Below, one piece after another: positions 38,892 to 42,807 of a stretch of DNA of 42,807 bases. Position numbers and translations under genes: made by a program. The stretch comes from Candidatus Poribacteria bacterium (GTDB lineage: Bacteria > Poribacteria > WGA-4E > WGA-3G): NCBI GenBank assembly GCA_022822085.1, contig JAJECK010000002.1, positions 1-42,807 on the forward strand. The letters run 5' to 3'. The notes below the pieces were generated by a model, which worked only from the letters and a program-made list of their open reading frames with translations, did no database searches and was not told the origin of the DNA. Numbering within the stretch: position 1 is the stretch's first letter; each line of letters starts with the position of its first letter.

Positions 38892-41822
38892 TTATTTCAA
38901 AATAGACATCTTACGCATAGCGGTCCAATCCCCTGCGGTGAGTGTGTAGAAATAGATACCACTGGCTACGGGTTCTCCGTGTGTGTTGCGACCGTCCCAA
39001 TAGGCTGCACGGGCACGGTCTTGGTAGATGCCGACGGTCTTATACCCTAATGTCAATGCCCGGACTAACTTACCATCGGATGTCCAAATTTCTATCCGAA
39101 CATCCGCAGGGGATGCAAGTTGATACGGTATCCACGTCTCTGGATTGAACGGATTGGGGTAGTTGGGTAATAACGCAGTCTGTTTGGGTGTCAAGGAATT
39201 CAATAGGTTTTCAAGGAATAGGATACCGCGCTGGAAGGCGGGATCGGATAGATTGAGAAGCCGTGCCTCGTGTAGCCATGCTTGGACATCTTCACGGGAT
39301 GGGAGATCAGACAGCAAGGTAGGGGCAGCTGCGTCATTACCGTTACCGATGGCTGCCGCGACTAACGCTAAATCTACGATGTTGACGATACCGTCCCCGT
39401 TGACATCGGCAAGATTAGCACCTACTTTGCCGAGGTTGGCTGCGACGAATGTTAGATCAGATATGTCCACAACACCATCAGCATTGACATCTTCGGGCTG
39501 AACGAAGGATTCCAGGACCTCCGCACCTGTGAGCTGCGGCACCGTGCTACCACCGAGACTATCTGTCAACAGCACATCGGATAGGGTGACGGTGGAGGCT
39601 TTACGCGCGATGACTTCAAAGGTGATAGTGGCGAGTGTACCGTCCCCATCGGATCGTTCTCCGAAGGAGGTCGCAGCAAGTCGAACCGTGTTTCCATCAA
39701 CGACCGTCGGCGCAGAATATGCGTTGGCGGACAGAAAATCTCCTGTGGTACTTTCAACAAAGGTGAGGACGGTGTTGTCATAATGCACGGTAGCTTGATA
39801 TCCTGCTACGTCTTGCCCTTCAGCGATGTCTAAGGACAGGGTGAGGTGTTCACCGATGGCAGGAGCCTGCACTTTGGCTGGAGATACACTCACCTGTGTG
39901 GGAGATGACACAACCGGCGTGATGTCCCATAAGAGGATGGTTTCGTCACCACTATTACTCGCCAATGTCTGCCCATCCGGACTGAACGCAACGCTGAAAA
40001 CCCAAAATGTGTGTGCGTCAAACTCGCGCAGTTCTTTACCTGTAACTGCATCCCAGAGACGTACGGTGTCATCGTGTCCACCCGAAGCGATCAGGGTGCC
40101 ATCTGGACTGATAGCAACGGAATGTAAGCCGCGGATATTCGCTATCGGTATGGTCAATAGTTCCGTGTAATCCGCTGCATCCCAGAGCCGTATATCTTCA
40201 AAACCAGCACTCACCAATTTGTGTCCGTTTGCACTAAAAGCCAAGTCCTGTATTCCGTGCGTGTGTCCTTCAAGCGTGCGTATATGTGTGCCACGAAGCG
40301 AATCCCAGAATCTGATGGTTCTGTCAAAACTGCAACTTGCGATTTCCGTACCATCGGGATTGAAGGCAATCTTACGCACCGGAAACGAATGTGCATTGGG
40401 GCGAGGAGTTCTACTGGTTAGACCGGGTGGCGGTGGTGTGTAGACGGTAATACTCCGAAGTTCTCTGCCGGTTGATACTTCATAGATATTGATGAACATA
40501 GTATTATTGTCGATTAAACCTGCTACTTTTGTTCCATCGGGGTTAAGTGTGACGCTATCAACTCGGTCTACCGTGTGGATCGGTGGACGTAGCGGATTGC
40601 CAGTTGCTACATCCCACAATCGGATAGTGTCATCACTGCTACCACTTGCGAGTATAGTGCCGTCTGCACTATATGCTAATGTTCTGATATATCGCGTATG
40701 TCCTATGAATTCGCGTTTGAATTTGCCGGTGTCAGCATCCCACAATCGGATAGTGCCTTTCAAACTACCACAAGCGATTGTATTTTCTGTGGGGCTGAAA
40801 ACGACTGTATTGCTGACATTTAGATGGGTTGTGAGTGTGCGTGTTTTCGTGCCCGTATTGACATCCCACAAATGGATTTCAGATTCATACCCACCACTTG
40901 CAATCGTATTGCCATCGGGACTGAAAGCGACTGCTCTAACAGTGCTGAAATTATCGCTGATTGTGCGTATTTCGTCACCAGTGTTTGCATTCCATAGACG
41001 GATGGTTTTGTCATAACTGCAACTTGCGATGATATTGCCGTGTGGACTTATGGCGACTTCATATACCTGTTCCTTATGACCGATGAGTGTACGTATAGGA
41101 TTACCTGTTTGGACATCCCACAGACGGAGGGTATCATCCTGACTACCGCTGACAAGCGTCTTGCTGTCGGGTGTAAACGTGAGGCTATAGACTGCATTTG
41201 TGTGCTCTGTGAGCTTGTACTTGAGTGTGCCTGTCTTCACCTCCCACATCACGATGGTGTCATCTTGGCCGCCACTTGCAATTGTATTCCCGTCCGGACT
41301 GAAGGCGATGCTGAGGATACCGGTCCAGTTCCTATGTCCTTTGAGTGTGCGTATGTTCTCGCCTGTGTCTGGATTCCAGAGTTGAATTACGCCTTGGCGG
41401 TCATTACATGCAATGATCTCTCCATCCGGACTGAATGCGACACCGTTGTTAAATATACTCGTCTCTACATCAAAGGTTCGCAGTTGATGCCCGTTCTTGA
41501 CATCCCACAGACGGAGGGTATCTTCTATCCCCGCACTCGCAAGCTTTGTGCTATCCGGGCTGAAGGCGATACTTTCAACGTCTACGGGTTCTGTTGCAAG
41601 GAATTGAAGTTCTTTACCTGTCTGGACATCGTATATCCACACTCCGATGGCTGTCGCTGCTGCTAACATTGTACCGTCTGGTGAATACTCTATCTCTTTG
41701 ATTGCACCTTTGCCGATACGGGCTTTTGTGCTTTCGGGTAGATGCCATTGCGGGGTGTCTTGAGCGATGACGTGCGTTGCTGCAATCAGTGTGATTAAGA
41801 TTGAATAGGATAAGTGTCTCAT
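38892..41822 (-). CDS. Large secreted WD40-cohesin-dockerin protein with sorting module
   Basis: A 976-residue exported protein. ATG 41822 is chosen because it has AGGAG upstream and begins a clean signal peptide (to about residue 20, VIAQD); the frame runs on to 42113 with low-complexity sequence. Order: WD40 repeats, about 13 (30-610, e.g. IAFSPDGNTIASGGQDDTIVMW, shown as a typical blade in part), a cohesin-like beta domain (about 640-775, VSVSPAKVQAPAIGEHLTL), a dockerin-like calcium pair (about 777-827, DVNADGVVDISDLT and DVNGDGIVNIVDLA), a helical spacer, and the FlgD-like/type IX-like sorting module (about 880-976, NYPNPFNPETWIPYQL, ending RKMSILK). Likely a surface scaffold. Confidence 0.88.
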   Translation of the reverse strand: MRHLSYSILITLIAATHVIAQDTPQWHLPESTKARIGKGAIKEIEYSPDGTMLAAATAIGVWIYDVQTGKELQFLATEPVDVESIAFSPDSTKLASAGIEDTLRLWDVKNGHQLRTFDVETSIFNNGVAFSPDGEIIACNDRQGVIQLWNPDTGENIRTLKGHRNWTGILSIAFSPDGNTIASGGQDDTIVMWEVKTGTLKYKLTEHTNAVYSLTFTPDSKTLVSGSQDDTLRLWDVQTGNPIRTLIGHKEQVYEVAISPHGNIIASCSYDKTIRLWNANTGDEIRTISDNFSTVRAVAFSPDGNTIASGGYESEIHLWDVNTGTKTRTLTTHLNVSNTVVFSPTENTIACGSLKGTIRLWDADTGKFKREFIGHTRYIRTLAYSADGTILASGSSDDTIRLWDVATGNPLRPPIHTVDRVDSVTLNPDGTKVAGLIDNNTMFINIYEVSTGRELRSITVYTPPPPGLTSRTPRPNAHSFPVRKIAFNPDGTEIASCSFDRTIRFWDSLRGTHIRTLEGHTHGIQDLAFSANGHKLVSAGFEDIRLWDAADYTELLTIPIANIRGLHSVAISPDGTLIASGGHDDTVRLWDAVTGKELREFDAHTFWVFSVAFSPDGQTLASNSGDETILLWDITPVVSSPTQVSVSPAKVQAPAIGEHLTLSLDIAEGQDVAGYQATVHYDNTVLTFVESTTGDFLSANAYSAPTVVDGNTVRLAATSFGERSDGDGTLATITFEVIARKASTVTLSDVLLTDSLGGSTVPQLTGAEVLESFVQPEDVNADGVVDISDLTFVAANLGKVGANLADVNGDGIVNIVDLALVAAAIGNGNDAAAPTLLSDLPSREDVQAWLHEARLLNLSDPAFQRGILFLENLLNSLTPKQTALLPNYPNPFNPETWIPYQLASPADVRIEIWTSDGKLVRALTLGYKTVGIYQDRARAAYWDGRNTHGEPVASGIYFYTLTAGDWTAMRKMSILK

Positions 41823-42190
41823 TGTTCTTGCTCCTGTCCATAAGTTTCTGATCTGTAGCGAGCAATTTGTATGCCAGTTTTTGTGGTGTTTGTTGCACGT
41901 TTTGGTGCAGGTTGGGGTTGTTGTTGCACGTTTTGGTGCTTTTGTCTGAATCAGAATGGACAGATGACACTGTTGGCATGGTTTGCAACCGCAGTTTGGT
42001 TCTGAATCTCGGAAAACGCGGAAGGTGCGGGGATTTAACAAGGGGCGGAAAAGAGGTTTTGCTTGGGTTTGATGGTTTTTCAACGGCGACAGTCCTGTAG
42101 GACAATCTGTCAAAATTCAACATTAACGTAATAGCAAAGAATCATCGAAGATATTGAAAACTAAATAACCCTATAATTGAATACTTCTGT
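41823..42190. other. Intergenic region upstream of the large WD40 gene and the toxin gene
   Basis: No separate gene is supported; open frames here are low-complexity extensions. It holds an 18-bp direct repeat TGTTGCACGTTTTGGTGC (41891-41908 and 41922-41939), the palindrome GTCCTGTAGGAC (42092-42103) related to the repeat family at 24214, and the box AAAACTAAATAACCCT (42157-42172). Confidence 0.55.
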
Positions 42191-42219
42191 TTGAAAATGT
42201 CTTGCAGATGTGTTATACT
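42191..42219 (+). promoter_or_regulatory. Promoter of the toxin-antitoxin pair
   Basis: TTGAAA (42191-42196), 17 bases, TATACT (42214-42219). The ATG of the toxin is at 42226, only seven bases after the -10, where transcription should begin, so the mRNA may be leaderless. The AAAACTAAATAACCCT box ends 18 bases upstream of the -35. Confidence 0.7.
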
Positions 42220-42225
42220 TAAAAT

Positions 42226-42489
42226 ATGCAAATCATTGCCCGAGAAGTCAGAAACTATATCACACCAGAACGGCGCAACCCGTTCCGTCAGTGGTTGACA
42301 CAACTCCGAGATAAAAGAACACGTGCAAACATTCAGAGACGAATTGCACGCCTACGAGAGGGAAACTTCGGTGATTATAGAAGGTTGCGGAGTGATTTAT
42401 ATGAACTGAAGATAGACTACGGACCAGGATATCGGATCTATTTTGGCACGCTTACTTCTCAAATTGTTATATTGCTCTGTGGTGGATAG
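42226..42489 (+). CDS. RelE/ParE-family (HigB/Gp49-like) toxin, probably truncated
   Basis: An 87-residue protein with the HigB-like layout: FRQWLTQLRDKRTRANIQRRIARL (helical, shown in part) and DLYELKIDYGPGYRIYF, then IVILLCGG. In this family the next residues are usually DK-TQ followed by a DI--A--YW helix. Here the D codon position is TAG (42487-42489), yet the frame past it reads KGTQQLDIQRAQGYWNEL and stays open to 42576. So the gene seems to have gained a nonsense codon that removes the last helix. The full product would overlap the antitoxin start by 20 bases. Toxins of this group cleave mRNA at the ribosome; this copy may be weak or dead. Confidence 0.8.
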   Translation: MQIIAREVRNYITPERRNPFRQWLTQLRDKRTRANIQRRIARLREGNFGDYRRLRSDLYELKIDYGPGYRIYFGTLTSQIVILLCGG

Positions 42490-42556
42490 AAAGGAACGCA
42501 ACAACTGGATATCCAAAGAGCTCAAGGCTATTGGAACGAATTAAGGAGCAGGGGCA

Positions 42557-42807
42557 GTGAAAACGGAAACAATACTTAAGCAGACTACCAGTTTTGGAGA
42601 TGACCTTTTAGAAGACGACCTCACAGATACAGAGTTCGCGATGTATTATATTGAGGCGGCTATAACGGACTATAAAGAAGATGGGAACACAGAGTCAATC
42701 TGGATGGCACTTCGTGATGTTGTGGAGGCACAGGGTGCTGTTTCTGAACTTTCCAAAAGAACGGGCATTGATGCTGAAACTCTCTCGAATACCTTCGCTA
42801 ACGAGGA
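42557..42807 (+). CDS. HigA-family antitoxin, 3' end outside window
   Basis: The frame is open from GTG 42557 to the window end (83 codons), with AAGGAG at eight bases, which supports this non-ATG start. The N-terminus MKTETILKQTTSFGDDLL and the middle ALRDVVEAQGAVSELSKRTG match the HTH region of addiction-module antidote proteins (HigA-like), where the second helix-turn-helix follows. It would bind the toxin and repress the operon at the promoter upstream. Its position directly after the RelE/ParE-type gene supports the pairing. The reversed toxin-first order is usual for HigBA systems. Confidence 0.78.
   Translation, partial: MKTETILKQTTSFGDDLLEDDLTDTEFAMYYIEAAITDYKEDGNTESIWMALRDVVEAQGAVSELSKRTGIDAETLSNTFANE

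Noticed and set aside
41823-42113. N-terminal extension of the large WD40 protein by 97 residues
   Set aside because: The extension is low-complexity, would bury the signal peptide, and lacks a ribosome site; ATG 41822 has both a signal peptide and AGGAG.
1-42807. tRNA or rRNA genes
   Set aside because: No cloverleaf, T-loop signature or conserved rRNA segment was recognised on either strand by reading.

Overview
The window looks like a piece of a Candidatus Poribacteria-type genome, or a close uncultivated Gram-negative relative. The main clue is three secreted proteins that share a C-terminal module with the signature NYPNPFNPETWIPYxL. Others are the many WD40 propellers, dockerin and cohesin modules, phytanoyl-CoA dioxygenase (PhyH) proteins, Gfo/Idh/MocA oxidoreductases, a sulfatase-like and a sialidase-like protein, and many small palindromic repeats. 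A TonB-dependent receptor and LpxI indicate an outer membrane with lipid A. The taxonomic call is inference from protein style, with no marker gene to prove it.

Region 1 (1-8174, minus strand) is a compact metal acquisition locus, most likely for zinc. From promoter to end it encodes a His-rich exported protein, a His-rich lipoprotein, a ZnuD-like TonB receptor, a MerC-like membrane protein, a ZnuA/TroA-type binding lipoprotein, a thioredoxin-like ferredoxin, a small unknown protein, a CobW-family GTPase and a cytoplasmic WD40 protein that runs off the window. Together they could carry metal from the outer membrane through the periplasm to a cytoplasmic metallochaperone. No ABC permease or ATPase accompanies the binding protein.

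Region 2 (8224-29220) is more AT-rich accessory DNA. It holds an HNH endonuclease; a secreted WD40-metallopeptidase-dockerin protein and, 13 kb away, a paralogue whose zinc site is destroyed; an Ldh-family dehydrogenase; a LamG protein and a TolB-like propeller with matching C-termini; a sialidase-like protein; two orphan ABC permeases; two Gfo/Idh/MocA proteins; three overlapping membrane-anchored WD40 paralogues; and LpxI.

Region 3 (29711-36835) combines a PhyH-PhyH-sulfatase-like operon, a secreted protein of 12 near-identical WD40 repeats, and a PhyH-Gfo/Idh/MocA operon. It suggests breakdown or modification of decorated organic compounds, substrate unknown.

Region 4 (36900-42807) holds a decayed or frameshift-dependent IS5-like transposase, a Uma2-family protein, a large secreted WD40-cohesin-dockerin protein, and a HigBA-type toxin-antitoxin pair cut by the window end.

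Intergenic DNA carries several MITE-like elements with AT-rich inverted ends around a GC-rich hairpin, and arrays of palindromes at a 50-bp period. A 16-bp box (AAAACTAAATAACCCT-like) lies 18-19 bp upstream of the -35 hexamer of three unrelated promoters. No tRNA, rRNA or CRISPR-Cas genes were seen.
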